DNA from: an uncultured Sulfitobacter sp.
GTDB lineage: Bacteria > Pseudomonadota > Alphaproteobacteria > Rhodobacterales > Rhodobacteraceae
Assembly: GCA_947492925.1 (NCBI GenBank)
Contig: CANLOQ010000003.1
Location: 310,001 to 374,000 of the forward strand
DNA length: 64,000 nucleotides
Direction: 5' to 3'
Shown here: positions 35,093 to 43,788 of the stretch, one piece after another
Layout: every line of letters starts with the position of its first letter
How positions within the stretch are numbered: the first letter of the stretch is position 1
Program-made: the position numbers and the translations under genes
The notes under the pieces: generated by a model
Databases searched by the model: none
What the model was told of the DNA's origin: nothing
Seen by the model: only the letters and a program-made list of their open reading frames with translations

Positions 35093-36280
35093 TCAATCAG
35101 TGCCGCCTGTCGACGCATTGCCCGCTGCCGCCGCACCACGCTCCGCCTCGATCTGACGCCAGCGTGCCACGTTCTCGTTGTGCTCGGCCAGTGTCACCGC
35201 AAAGGCATGCCCTCCTGTGCCATCCGCCACAAAGAAGATATACGGGCTCTCGTCCGGCTGCGCCGCCGCCATCAGGCTCTCACGTCCCGGATTGGCAATC
35301 GGGGTCGGCGGCAACCCGTCGATCACATAGGTATTGTAGGGCGTTTCCGCCCGCAGTTCAGAGCGCCGGAGCCCCCGGCCCAGCACACCCTCGCCCCGCG
35401 TTATCCCATAGATCACTGTCGGGTCAGTCTGAAGCCGCATGCCTTGGTTTATCCTGTTGACGAAGACGCTGGCCACCTGCCGCCGTTCTTCGGCAACACC
35501 GGTTTCCTTCTCGACAATCGACGCCAGCGTCAGCAGGTCTTCGGGACTTTCAATCGGCAGATCAGGATCGCGCGCTTCCCAGGCTTCGGCCAGCCGCGCT
35601 TCCTGCGCCGCCTCCATGCGCGCCACGACGGACGCCCGCGTATCACCGGGCCGCACCTCGTAACTGTCCGGTGCCAATGACCCTTCCGCAGGCACCTCTC
35701 CCGCCGATCCTTCCAGCACATCCATTGCCTTCATCGATTCAACGATTTGCCAGCTGGTGACCCCTTCGGCCACGGCGATCCGAAACCGCGTGTCATTCTG
35801 CGCCTTGGTCTGCGTATAGATCTCGGGCACGTCATCCGCCCCCGGCGTAAACTCAGCCCGCTCCACGAACCGGCTCGTCGCCGGGTCCAGCTCGCGCACC
35901 TGCACGGACACGCGGTTCACACCAATACGGTAGACAACTTCCGTGCCGCAGGTGCTTGCCCCGCCGCGCGTCACCGTATCGACGATCTCTTCCATCGACG
36001 TGCCGGGCTGTACCAGAAAACTACCCGCCTTCAACTGGCTGGTCTTGTCTTGATAATCCGCGCCCATCCGAAATATCGCCGCCGAAGACACCGCCCCCTG
36101 CTCCGCCAGATCATTCGACACCCGCCGCATGTTGGACCCGGATTTCACCTGCAAACAAATCGCCTGATCCAGCGGCCCCTGAGCGGTATATTCAGCCCGT
36201 CCCCAGATGATCACGCCGCCCAGCAAAAACAGGGCGACCACCAGAAAGGATACCGCGTTTGAGGCGATGTTACGCCACAT
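35093..36280 (-). CDS. mltG: Endolytic transglycosylase MltG
   Basis: A 395-residue inner-membrane enzyme that cuts nascent glycan strands and is thought to set their length. It has one N-terminal transmembrane helix (VSFLVVALFLLGGVIIWG), a LysM-like segment, and the YceG catalytic domain with IVEKETGVAEERRQVASVF (catalytic Glu in EKETG) and LQTDPTVIYG. The C-terminus (ESPYIFFVADGTGGHAF, TLAEHNENVARWR) is typical. It starts three bases after fabF, the usual arrangement in Alphaproteobacteria. Confidence 0.95.
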   Translation of the reverse strand: MWRNIASNAVSFLVVALFLLGGVIIWGRAEYTAQGPLDQAICLQVKSGSNMRRVSNDLAEQGAVSSAAIFRMGADYQDKTSQLKAGSFLVQPGTSMEEIVDTVTRGGASTCGTEVVYRIGVNRVSVQVRELDPATSRFVERAEFTPGADDVPEIYTQTKAQNDTRFRIAVAEGVTSWQIVESMKAMDVLEGSAGEVPAEGSLAPDSYEVRPGDTRASVVARMEAAQEARLAEAWEARDPDLPIESPEDLLTLASIVEKETGVAEERRQVASVFVNRINQGMRLQTDPTVIYGITRGEGVLGRGLRRSELRAETPYNTYVIDGLPPTPIANPGRESLMAAAQPDESPYIFFVADGTGGHAFAVTLAEHNENVARWRQIEAERGAAAAGNASTGGTD

Positions 36281-36283
36281 CGC

Positions 36284-37540
36284 TCAGACCTTCCCGAACA
36301 ATACGCTCGCGTTGGTGCCGCCAAACCCAAAGGAATTGCTCAGCGCCACATTGATCTCACGCTTGACCGCCTTGTTGGGCGCCAGATCAATCGCCGTCTC
36401 AACCGCAGGGTTATCCAGATTGATCGTTGGCGGTGCCACCTGATCGCGGATCGCAAGGATAGAGAAGATCGCCTCGATCGCGCCCGCAGCCCCAAGCAAG
36501 TGGCCCGTCGCAGACTTGGTTGACGACATTGTCACCTTTGCCGCCGCATCGCCCATCATCCGCTCGACCGCGCCCAGTTCAATCGTGTCGGCCATCGTCG
36601 AGGTGCCGTGCGCGTTGATATAATCAATGTCCGCAGGCTCTTTGCCCGCGTTGCGCAACGCGTTGCGCATAGACCGCTCACCGCCCTCGCCATCCTCCGA
36701 CGGGGCCGTGATGTGATAGGCATCGCCAGACAGACCGTAACCGATCACTTCCGCGTAGATCTTTGCGCCGCGCGCTTTTGCGTGTTCGTATTCCTCAAGC
36801 ACGACAATACCTGCGCCTTCCCCCATCACAAAACCATCCCGGTCCGTGTCATAGGGGCGTGACGCCCGCTGCGGATCATCCCCGCGCTTCGTGCTCAGCG
36901 CCTTGCAGGCGTTAAAGCCCGCAATCCCAATCTCACAAATTGCCGCCTCCGCGCCGCCTGCAACCATGACGTCCGCATCCCCGTGCTGGATCAGGCGCGA
37001 TGCATCGCCAATCGCATGAGCACCCGTGGAACAGGCAGTCACAACGGAATGGTTCGGCCCCTTGAAGCCGTATTTGATCGACACCTGACCCGAAATCAGG
37101 TTGATCAGCGCCCCCGGCACAAAGAACGGGCTGACCCGGCGGGGACCTTTCTCTTTCATCATGATCGCGGTGTTGGCGATAGAGTTCAGACCCCCGATAC
37201 CAGACCCGATAAGAACGCCGGTCCGCTCAAGGCTCTCAGTATCTTCAGGCATCCAGCCCGCGTCCTCGACCGCTTGCTGCGCGGCCGCCAGACCAAACAT
37301 GATGAACGTGTCCACCTTGCGTTGCTCTTTCGGGGCCATGTAGGCGTCAGCGTTGAAGGTGCCGTCCGTCCCGTCGCCCAAAGGCACTTCGCAGGCATAT
37401 TGCGTCACCAGTGCGGAGGCATCGAAGCCCGTGATCGGCCCGGCGCCGGATTGCCCGTCCAGAATGCGGCGCCAGCTTTCCTCGACACCATCCGCCAAAG
37501 GGGTCACCAGACCCAAACCTGTCACAACTACTCTGCGCAT
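36284..37540 (-). CDS. fabF: Beta-ketoacyl-ACP synthase II
   Basis: A 418-residue elongating condensing enzyme of fatty acid synthesis. The catalytic triad is visible: Cys170 in VVTACSTGAHAIGDA, the first His in INAHGTSTMADTIE and the second in KSATGHLLGAAGAIEA. The ATG at 37540 has AGGGG eight bases upstream, so the TTG two codons earlier is rejected. It is coupled to mltG by a 3-base gap but is separated from acpP by two unrelated genes. Confidence 0.96.
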   Translation of the reverse strand: MRRVVVTGLGLVTPLADGVEESWRRILDGQSGAGPITGFDASALVTQYACEVPLGDGTDGTFNADAYMAPKEQRKVDTFIMFGLAAAQQAVEDAGWMPEDTESLERTGVLIGSGIGGLNSIANTAIMMKEKGPRRVSPFFVPGALINLISGQVSIKYGFKGPNHSVVTACSTGAHAIGDASRLIQHGDADVMVAGGAEAAICEIGIAGFNACKALSTKRGDDPQRASRPYDTDRDGFVMGEGAGIVVLEEYEHAKARGAKIYAEVIGYGLSGDAYHITAPSEDGEGGERSMRNALRNAGKEPADIDYINAHGTSTMADTIELGAVERMMGDAAAKVTMSSTKSATGHLLGAAGAIEAIFSILAIRDQVAPPTINLDNPAVETAIDLAPNKAVKREINVALSNSFGFGGTNASVLFGKV

Positions 37541-37664
37541 CTTCAAGCCCCTCTTATCGCTTTTCCCGCCTATACCGTGCCGCAGCCCTTGGGTTCAAGA
37601 GGCACCGTTGCCTGTCCGGAACCCATCGGCGCCGGTCTGCGTTTGATTGCGAAGGGAAATTTCC

Positions 37665-38168
37665 ATGCCAGTACCACTTGATATCCTGCTGCGCGGCATT
37701 CTTGTCGTCGCCACCATTATCGCGCTCACCCGCCTACACGGCCTGCGCAGCTTTTCGAAAATGTCCGCCTTTGACTTCGCCATTACGGTTGCCGTCGGCT
37801 CGGTCCTTGCGGGTGCCATCACCACGCTATCCACCCCCGTGTGGCATTTCGCGCTGGCGCTCGTCGCTATCTTTGGTCTGCAAATCCTCATGGCCCAAAG
37901 CCGTGTGCGCTGGCCCGTGGTTGCAGACACGCTCGACAACGCTCCGCTTTTGATCATGGAAGACGGCGAGATTTTCGAGCAGAACCTCAGAACAGGGGGC
38001 ATGACCCGCGCCGATCTTTACGGCAAGCTGCGCGAGGCAAATGCATTCGACCTCAGCCAGGTCCGCGCCGTGATCCTTGAAAGCACAGGCGATGTCTCTG
38101 TCCTGCACGGGCCCAAGGATGGACCCAGCCCCGATCCTGCCCTCATGGAAGGCGTGCGTCGGTCCTAG
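37665..38168 (+). CDS. DUF421 (YetF-like) membrane protein
   Basis: A 167-residue inner-membrane protein. Three hydrophobic segments in the first 85 residues (ILLRGILVVATIIALTRL, FAITVAVGSVLAGAITTL, FALALVAIFGLQILMA) precede the cytoplasmic DUF421 domain (APLLIMEDGEIFEQNLRTGGMT, LREANAFDLSQVRAVILES, shown in part). GAAGGGA seven bases before the ATG at 37665 marks the start. The function is unknown. It runs opposite to the fab genes on both sides, so it is an insertion in that cluster. Confidence 0.85.
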   Translation: MPVPLDILLRGILVVATIIALTRLHGLRSFSKMSAFDFAITVAVGSVLAGAITTLSTPVWHFALALVAIFGLQILMAQSRVRWPVVADTLDNAPLLIMEDGEIFEQNLRTGGMTRADLYGKLREANAFDLSQVRAVILESTGDVSVLHGPKDGPSPDPALMEGVRRS

Positions 38169-38202
38169 GCACAGAGACGAGCACACCAGCGCGCGCTTGC
38201 CC

Positions 38203-38736
38203 CTAGACAGGCGGCCCCTTCCGCGTCATCAGGCACACCGTATCGCCCTCCATCTCCGCCTCACGCAGCGGCACGTAGCCCAGCGCCTCCGCAATCCGCA
38301 GTGATCCGGTGTTCTCCGGCGTGATCATGCAAACCGTCCGCCCGGCGATCACGCGGTCAAACCAGTCGTGCGCCGCCTGCACGGCTTCCAGCCCCAGCCC
38401 CTGCCCCTGTGCCTCTGGTGCCAGCACCCAGCCCGCTTCGGGATAAGTATCAAAATCCGCACCCAAACCGCGCGATCCAAAGAAAAAGCCGGTCTGCCCT
38501 GCCATGTCACGCATGCTGCGCGGCTGGACCGCCCATTGACCAAACCCGCTGATCTGCCAATGCCCCGCGTTGCGCAGAAAAGCATCCCATGACTGCGGCC
38601 TGCTGCGTGGTTTGCCCGAGATGTGCGTCACCACTTCGGGTGTCGCCCAGATTTCGGCAAAGCGCGCAAAATCCTCCGACCGCATCGCGCGCAGAGTCAG
38701 ACGGGAGGTGTTGATTGTAGGTATCGTGCGGGACAT
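38203..38736 (-). CDS. GNAT family N-acetyltransferase (RimJ/RimL type)
   Basis: A 177-residue acetyltransferase. It opens with TIPTINTSRLTLRAMRSEDF, the RimJ/RimL-type start, and has the acetyl-CoA loop APEAQGQGLGLEAVQAAHDWF and the C-terminal PENTGSLRIAEALGYVPLRE. The acceptor cannot be told from the sequence. The start at 38736 is chosen for the family pattern; a longer frame reaches 38799. It lies between fabF and acpP on the same strand. Confidence 0.87.
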   Translation of the reverse strand: MSRTIPTINTSRLTLRAMRSEDFARFAEIWATPEVVTHISGKPRSRPQSWDAFLRNAGHWQISGFGQWAVQPRSMRDMAGQTGFFFGSRGLGADFDTYPEAGWVLAPEAQGQGLGLEAVQAAHDWFDRVIAGRTVCMITPENTGSLRIAEALGYVPLREAEMEGDTVCLMTRKGPPV

Positions 38737-38822
38737 CTTCGGTACTGCCTTCACGCTCTTTGCGGCGTTGGCCCAATGTGCAAAGGCCGCACAGATCACG
38801 CAAGGCCCGTTTCATCACAGGC

Positions 38823-38860
38823 AAAAGAAAACGGCGTCATTCCGCTTGGAACAACGCCGT
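38823..38860 (-). terminator. Intrinsic terminator downstream of acpP
   Basis: On the minus strand ACGGCGT and ACGCCGT (38860-38854 with 38837-38831) pair, with an inner TTCC/GGAA helix, followed by a T-rich run (TTTCTTTT, 38830-38823). It ends acpP transcription. A second palindrome, CCGCCCCGCGGGGCGG (38882-38897), lies seven bases after the acpP stop. Confidence 0.75.
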
Positions 38861-38903
38861 CTCAGAACTTTTGCGCCGATGCCGCCCCGCGGGGCGGATT
38901 ACA

Positions 38904-39137
38904 TCAGGATGCTTCTTTGATGAATTTGACCGCGTCACCGAACGTCTGGATGTTCTCGGCCGCGTCATCGGGGATTTCGATGCCGAACTCTTCTTCGAAC
39001 GCCATCACCAGTTCAACAGTGTCGAGGCTGTCTGCGCCCAGATCGTCGATGAACGACGCATTCTCGGTCACTTTGTCTTCTTCAACACCCAGGTGCTCCA
39101 CAACGATCTTCTTCACGCGGTCTGCGACGTCGCTCAT
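38904..39137 (-). CDS. acpP: Acyl carrier protein
   Basis: A 77-residue acidic four-helix protein that carries the growing acyl chain on 4'-phosphopantetheine. The attachment site is Ser37 in [19 protein letters not shown]. Length and sequence are typical of the housekeeping AcpP. It is flanked by a 200-base upstream gap, probably holding its own strong promoter, and by a terminator plus a GC palindrome downstream. Confidence 0.97.
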   Translation of the reverse strand: MSDVADRVKKIVVEHLGVEEDKVTENASFIDDLGADSLDTVELVMAFEEEFGIEIPDDAAENIQTFGDAVKFIKEAS

Positions 39138-39337
39138 ATTAAGTCCTCACTCTTCAGGCCTGTGGCCTCTATTTCTGTCCGCGCGTCCAATGGTCCGGAC
39201 GGTTGGTGGATGCCCCGTTCTGGGGCGGCTCTGCCCTTGTTTGCACAAGGACGAGGGTACGATCAAGCACCCCCGGATACGATTCTGCGCCCCCTTTAGC
39301 ATATGCCAAGGCATGCGCAAACGGTATCGAACCCGCT

Positions 39338-40075
39338 TTACAACATGGCCATGCCACCGTTGACGTGCAAGGTCGTTCCCGTGACGTAGGCCGCTTCGTC
39401 ACTTGCCAGATAGGCAACGGCAGCCGCAATCTCGGCGGGGGTGCCCATGCGGCCTGCGGGGATTTGGCCCATGATTCCAGCCTTTTGGTCGTCATTCAGC
39501 TTGTCCGTCATCGCCGTTTCGATAAAGCCGGGCGCAACCGCGTTGACCGTGATCCCGCGTGTGGCAACCTCGTAGGCCAGTGATTTCGACATGCCAACCA
39601 TGCCCGCCTTGCTGGCCGCATAGTTTGCCTGACCGGGGTTGCCCGTGGCCCCCACGATGCTGGAGATGTTCACAATCCGGCCCCAGCGCGCCTTCATCAT
39701 GCCGCGCATCACCCCTTTGCACAGCTTGAAGGTGGACGTGAGGTTCACGTTCAGGACCGACTGCCATTCTTCATCCGACATACGCATAAAAAGATTGTCG
39801 CGTGTGATCCCGGCGTTGTTGACCAGAATATCCACCGACCCCATCGCCTCTGCCGCCTGTTTGGGCAATGCATCAACCGCCTCCATATCGCTCAGGTTAC
39901 ATGGCAGCACATGCGCCCGCTCTCCCAATTCGGCGGCCAGCGCCTCCAACGGATCAACCCGTGTGCCCGACAGACCGACCGTCGCCCCCTGCCCATGCAA
40001 CACCCGGGCGATTTCCGCGCCGATACCACCGGATGCACCGGTCACCAGCGTATTTTTTTCTGTCAGATCAAACAT
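39338..40075 (-). CDS. fabG: 3-oxoacyl-ACP reductase
   Basis: A 245-residue short-chain dehydrogenase that reduces 3-oxoacyl-ACP with NADPH. The cofactor loop is TGASGGIGAEIA; the NNAG motif follows in VDILVNNAGITRDNL; catalytic residues are Ser139 (NISSIVG), Tyr152 and Lys156 (NYAASKAGM). The end TGTTLHVNGGMAML is typical of FabG. It lies 18 bases after the ClpP-like gene in the fabD unit. Confidence 0.96.
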   Translation of the reverse strand: MFDLTEKNTLVTGASGGIGAEIARVLHGQGATVGLSGTRVDPLEALAAELGERAHVLPCNLSDMEAVDALPKQAAEAMGSVDILVNNAGITRDNLFMRMSDEEWQSVLNVNLTSTFKLCKGVMRGMMKARWGRIVNISSIVGATGNPGQANYAASKAGMVGMSKSLAYEVATRGITVNAVAPGFIETAMTDKLNDDQKAGIMGQIPAGRMGTPAEIAAAVAYLASDEAAYVTGTTLHVNGGMAML

Positions 40076-40093
40076 TTCTTTTCCTTTGCTTTC

Positions 40094-40672
40094 TCAATGT
40101 GCAATCGGGGCCGTGAACATCCCGAAACGTGCAAGCTCATCCCATGTCATCATGTGCATGTCCTCCGACGGGGCCGCCTGCAAGGTCAACCAGTAGAAAT
40201 CATCGCTGCCCAGCATGTCCTCAAAATAAGCGACATTCTCGTCGTGCTCTCCTCCGTTGACAGGATAGCTGCTGCCGTCGCCATAGTCATCGGCCCAATC
40301 GTGCACGCCGATGCGCGCGCAACAGGTCATGGTGCGTGTGTTGCCGGCCAGAAAAACATCGACCGCGCCGGAATAGATCTGGCTTTGGGGTGTCAGATGG
40401 GTATTCAGCCGCTCTTCGCGGATGAAATACCCCAGATCATGCACCGCTACCTCATCAATCGATCCGGGCATGTCCATCAGCACGACCGTCTGTACCTGCG
40501 GATGCGCGGCGATCTGTGCCGCGAAACTGTCAAAGGTGCCGCCGTTGATTTCCCCGCTCATGAACAAACGGTCACCCTGCACATCATAGCTGTTTGGCGC
40601 AGGCCGTGTGATCAGTGTGGCAAAGCCCAGCGTGATTGCCAACGCCAGACCGGCCAGCAGCAGCTTGCGCAT
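40094..40672 (-). CDS. ClpP/crotonase-like exported protein (COG3904-like), unknown role
   Basis: A 192-residue protein with an N-terminal signal anchor (LLLAGLALAITLGFATLI). The body resembles periplasmic ClpP-like proteins: TVVLMDMPGSIDEVAVHDLGY, then QIYSGAVDVFLAGNTRT, whose Ser aligns with the family nucleophile, then ARIGVHDWADD with a conserved His. Proteolytic activity is not established. Its ATG overlaps the fabD stop codon by one base, and fabG follows 18 bases later, so it is inside the fatty-acid synthesis operon, an unexpected place for an exported protein. Confidence 0.7.
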   Translation of the reverse strand: MRKLLLAGLALAITLGFATLITRPAPNSYDVQGDRLFMSGEINGGTFDSFAAQIAAHPQVQTVVLMDMPGSIDEVAVHDLGYFIREERLNTHLTPQSQIYSGAVDVFLAGNTRTMTCCARIGVHDWADDYGDGSSYPVNGGEHDENVAYFEDMLGSDDFYWLTLQAAPSEDMHMMTWDELARFGMFTAPIAH

Positions 40673-41604
40673 CAGGCGTCCTTCAGCGCCGCCACATCAT
40701 CGGGTGTGCCAACCGCACGGCAGGTCGTTTCCTTGGCAATCCGCCGGATCATGCCTGACAACGCCTTGCCCGCGCCGATTTCCCAAAACTCGGTTACGCC
40801 CTGTGCGGCCATCCATTCCACCGATGACCGCCAGCGCACCCGCCCCGTTACCTGCTCTACCAAAAGCGCCTTGATGCGGTCGGCATCGCTGACGCCTTCG
40901 GCCAACACATTGGCCACCAGCGGCACGGCGGGATCGCTGAACCGCACGTCTTCCAGCGCACGGGCCATTTCTTCGGCGGCAGGCTGCATCAACGCACAAT
41001 GAAACGGCGCCGAAACCGGCAAGGGCAGCGCGCGCTTGGCACCCGCTTCCTTGGCCAGCACCAAAGCGCGGTCAATCGCGGCCTTGCTGCCCGAAAGCAC
41101 GTTCTGCGTGGGGTCGTTCTCATTGGCCAGCTGGCAGACATCGCCTTGTGCCGCGTCCTGAGCCACCTTGTCGGCAGCCGCCGCGTCGAGCCCAAGTACC
41201 GCCGCCATCGCACCTTCGCCTACGGGAACCGCCGCCTGCATGGCCCGGCCGCGAATCCGCAAAAGCCGCGCTGCGTCGGACAGCGACAGCGTGCCCGCCG
41301 CACATAGCGCAGAATACTCACCCAGTGAGTGCCCTGCCACAAAGGAAGCGCGATCAATCCCGATCCCTTCGGCCTTAAGCGCCGCTAGTGCCGCCATTGA
41401 GGTGGCCATCAGCGCGGGCTGCGCATTTTCCGTCAGGGTCAGCGTCTCGATCTCACCGCCCCAGATCATATCGGACAGTTTTTCGCCCAGCGCTTCGTCG
41501 ATTTCCTCGAACACGGCCCGCGCCGCGGGATACGCCTCGGCCAATGCTTGTCCCATGCCGATGGTCTGTGCCCCCTGTCCGGGAAAGACGAATGCGATGC
41601 TCAT
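40672..41604 (-). CDS. fabD: Malonyl-CoA:ACP transacylase
   Basis: A 310-residue enzyme that loads malonyl groups onto ACP. It opens with MSIAFVFPGQGAQTIGMGQ, has the nucleophile elbow GHSLGEYSAL (Ser93), and the second catalytic region VSAPFHCALMQPAAEEM with His. The frame is open back to 41736, but the family start MSIAFVFPGQG is at 41604. It is first gene of the leftward fabD/ClpP-like/fabG unit. Confidence 0.96.
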   Translation of the reverse strand: MSIAFVFPGQGAQTIGMGQALAEAYPAARAVFEEIDEALGEKLSDMIWGGEIETLTLTENAQPALMATSMAALAALKAEGIGIDRASFVAGHSLGEYSALCAAGTLSLSDAARLLRIRGRAMQAAVPVGEGAMAAVLGLDAAAADKVAQDAAQGDVCQLANENDPTQNVLSGSKAAIDRALVLAKEAGAKRALPLPVSAPFHCALMQPAAEEMARALEDVRFSDPAVPLVANVLAEGVSDADRIKALLVEQVTGRVRWRSSVEWMAAQGVTEFWEIGAGKALSGMIRRIAKETTCRAVGTPDDVAALKDA

Positions 41605-41753
41605 AATGGTATAATCCCCTGAAAAACTCGTGCGATCCTTTACCGCGCGGGCGCGTCCTGAACAAGGGCGCAGGGGCTCTGTGCACAGATGCCGATTGCC
41701 CCGCCCTGCCCGCGCGTTATCTTCTGCGCGACACATTCAGCAGGAGCAGCCCC

Positions 41754-42950
41754 GTGGCCCTTACCAACACCGACGTCCGTTATGGCGGCGTGACCAAGAC
41801 CTTTCACTGGCTGACCGCCCTTTTAATTCTGTCGCTTATTCCGATGGGGTGGTACGCCAACCAGCTGCCCTATGAGACGGATGCGCAGCTGGCGCAGAAG
41901 GCATGGCTTTTCTCCCTGCACAAGACGCTGGGCGTTGCCGCATTCTTTGTTGCGGTCCTGCGCATTCTCTGGGCCATCAGCCAGCCGAAGCCCGGATTGC
42001 TGAATGCCGATCACCGGACCGAGAGTTTTGTCGCCGGACTGGTGCATTGGTTGCTTTACGGTGCGCTTGTCATCGTGCCGCTGTCAGGGTGGATATCGCA
42101 CGCTGCCGCCGCTGGCTTTGCGCCGATCTGGTGGCCTTTTGGTCAGAGCCTGCCCCTGGTCCCTAAGTCGGTCAGCGTGGAGCATTTCTTTTCATCAATA
42201 CATTGGGTTGCCACCAAGGTGCTTGTGGCCAGCCTGCTGCTGCACATCGCAGGCGCATTCAAACATCACCTGATCGACGGCGACGCCACGTTGCGCCGTA
42301 TGCTGCCCGGGGAGCCTGTGGTCGGCCCCTTGCCCGCCCAACGTCACAGCAAAACACCATTTGTTGCGGCGCTAGCGGTCTGGTTTGTGGCGGTTGGTCT
42401 GGGCGCTGTGTTGGCGAGCGGTGAAAAAGAGGCCGTCACAACCGTCGATCTGGCCGAGGTTGCCTCTGACTGGACTGTCGAGGAAGGCACAATCGAAATT
42501 ACCGTGGTCCAGTTTGGCAACACGGTTACGGGCAGCTTTGCCGACTGGACCGCCGCCATCACCTTTGACGAGACCGCGCCCATTGGTGCCGCAGGCACGG
42601 TCACTACCACCGTTGCCATCCCGTCGCTCACCCTGGGGTCGGTGACGCAACAGGCGATGGGTGCGGACTTTTTCGATGCTAATACCTACGCCACCGCCGT
42701 TTTTGATGCAGTGATTCAGCGGGCGGCAGATGGTTATGAGGCACAGGGCACGCTGCAAATCAAGGATCAGATTGTGCCCCTGACAATGCCCTTCGGACTG
42801 GCATTGGACGGCGACCGCGCCGAAATGCGCGCCGATCTGACGTTGGACAGGCGCGATTTTGGCATCGGGGCAAATGTGAACGATGAAGCAAGCCTTGCCT
42901 TCGCGGTCACCGTCGACATCCGGCTTACCGCAAACCGCGCGACGCAATAG
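41754..42950 (+). CDS. Cytochrome b561-YceI fusion protein
   Basis: A 398-residue two-domain protein. Residues 1 to about 195 form a four-helix cytochrome b561 domain with haem-ligand candidates in KTFHWLTALL, FSLHKTLGVAAF and SSIHWVATKVLV...LLLHIAG. A further helix near 210-225 is followed by a YceI-like lipocalin domain (about 232-398, from SDWTVEEGTIEITVVQFGNT) in the periplasm. The GTG start follows CAGGAG. YceI proteins bind isoprenoids such as quinones, so the fusion may pass electrons to a lipid-bound partner; that is inference. A separate yceI gene faces it. Confidence 0.88.
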   Translation: MALTNTDVRYGGVTKTFHWLTALLILSLIPMGWYANQLPYETDAQLAQKAWLFSLHKTLGVAAFFVAVLRILWAISQPKPGLLNADHRTESFVAGLVHWLLYGALVIVPLSGWISHAAAAGFAPIWWPFGQSLPLVPKSVSVEHFFSSIHWVATKVLVASLLLHIAGAFKHHLIDGDATLRRMLPGEPVVGPLPAQRHSKTPFVAALAVWFVAVGLGAVLASGEKEAVTTVDLAEVASDWTVEEGTIEITVVQFGNTVTGSFADWTAAITFDETAPIGAAGTVTTTVAIPSLTLGSVTQQAMGADFFDANTYATAVFDAVIQRAADGYEAQGTLQIKDQIVPLTMPFGLALDGDRAEMRADLTLDRRDFGIGANVNDEASLAFAVTVDIRLTANRATQ

Positions 42951-42960
42951 TCCGGTAGAT

Positions 42961-42997
42961 ACAAAGACGCCCACCGGATAACCCGGTGGGCGTCTTT
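42961..42997. terminator. Bidirectional terminator between convergent genes
   Basis: CAAAGACGCCCACCGG and the matching CCGGTGGGCGTCTTTG form a 16-bp stem with a short loop, with A and T runs symmetric on both sides. It serves both the b561-YceI fusion and the facing yceI gene. Confidence 0.85.
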
Positions 42998-43016
42998 GTC
43001 TTCAGTCGCGTGGGCC

Positions 43017-43589
43017 TTATTCGGCTTTCATGGCCTCAAGCGAGATGCGAACTTCAACCTCGTCGCTGACCGCTGGCGCAAAAGCACCAACCCCGAAGTC
43101 TGAGCGCTTGAGCGTGGTTGTTGCGTCAAAGCCGATCCAGGGCTTGCCTGCCATCGGATGATCGCCGGTCTTGTTGAGTGTTGTGTCAAGAACCACTGAC
43201 TGTGTGACGTCGTTCATCGTCAAATCGCCGGTGATCATCGCCGTGTTGTCACCGGTCACTTCGATGCCCGTCGATGTAAAGGAAACCATGTCGCCTTCTT
43301 CGGCCCCGAAAAAGTCACCGGACATGAAATGCGCGTCACGCTTTTCCCAACCGGTGAACATGGACATCACCGGCATGGACACCGACACGGATGAATTTTC
43401 GGGCGCTGCTTCGTCAAACATGATTTCGCCCTCAAAACCCGAGAACATACCGAAGGTGGTTGAGAACCCAAGGTGATCGTAGCTGAACAGCACCTGTGAG
43501 TGGCTGGCATCCAGCATGTATTTGTCGGCGGCAAATGCGCCGGTCGCACCAAAGGCCAAAGCGGCCGCAAGGATCATCGGTTTCATCAT
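43017..43589 (-). CDS. YceI family periplasmic protein
   Basis: A 190-residue protein with a signal peptide (ILAAALAFGATGAFAA, cleavage near residue 20). The mature part is a YceI lipocalin-like barrel: KYMLDASHSQVLFSYDHLGFS, FEGEIMFDEAAPENSSVSV (shown in part), the MNDVTQSVVLDTTL strand and KRSDFGVGAFAPAVSDEVEV. YceI proteins bind isoprenoid or amide lipids in the periplasm. It is paralogous to the C-terminal domain of the convergent fusion gene. Confidence 0.93.
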   Translation of the reverse strand: MMKPMILAAALAFGATGAFAADKYMLDASHSQVLFSYDHLGFSTTFGMFSGFEGEIMFDEAAPENSSVSVSMPVMSMFTGWEKRDAHFMSGDFFGAEEGDMVSFTSTGIEVTGDNTAMITGDLTMNDVTQSVVLDTTLNKTGDHPMAGKPWIGFDATTTLKRSDFGVGAFAPAVSDEVEVRISLEAMKAE

Positions 43590-43711
43590 TGTCAGGTCTC
43601 TCCTTTAAGAGTTCAAAGCTGGACACAAATTGTAACCGGCCGTCCCGAAGGCAAGTCAAAGCCCGCTCACAGGCTCTGCGCGTTTATGAACAGAAATCAT
43701 TTCACCCCAAC

Positions 43712-43740
43712 AAAAAAGCGCCCTGACAGGGTCAGGACGC
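43712..43740 (-). terminator. Intrinsic terminator of the 43789-44313 gene
   Basis: On the minus strand GCGTCCTGAC and GTCAGGGCGC pair (one mismatch) around a three-base loop, followed by six T residues (43717-43712). Confidence 0.75.
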
Positions 43741-43788
43741 GTTTCGAACACTGAAATGTGATGGCCACCCCTAGGGGCGCGAATAGGA

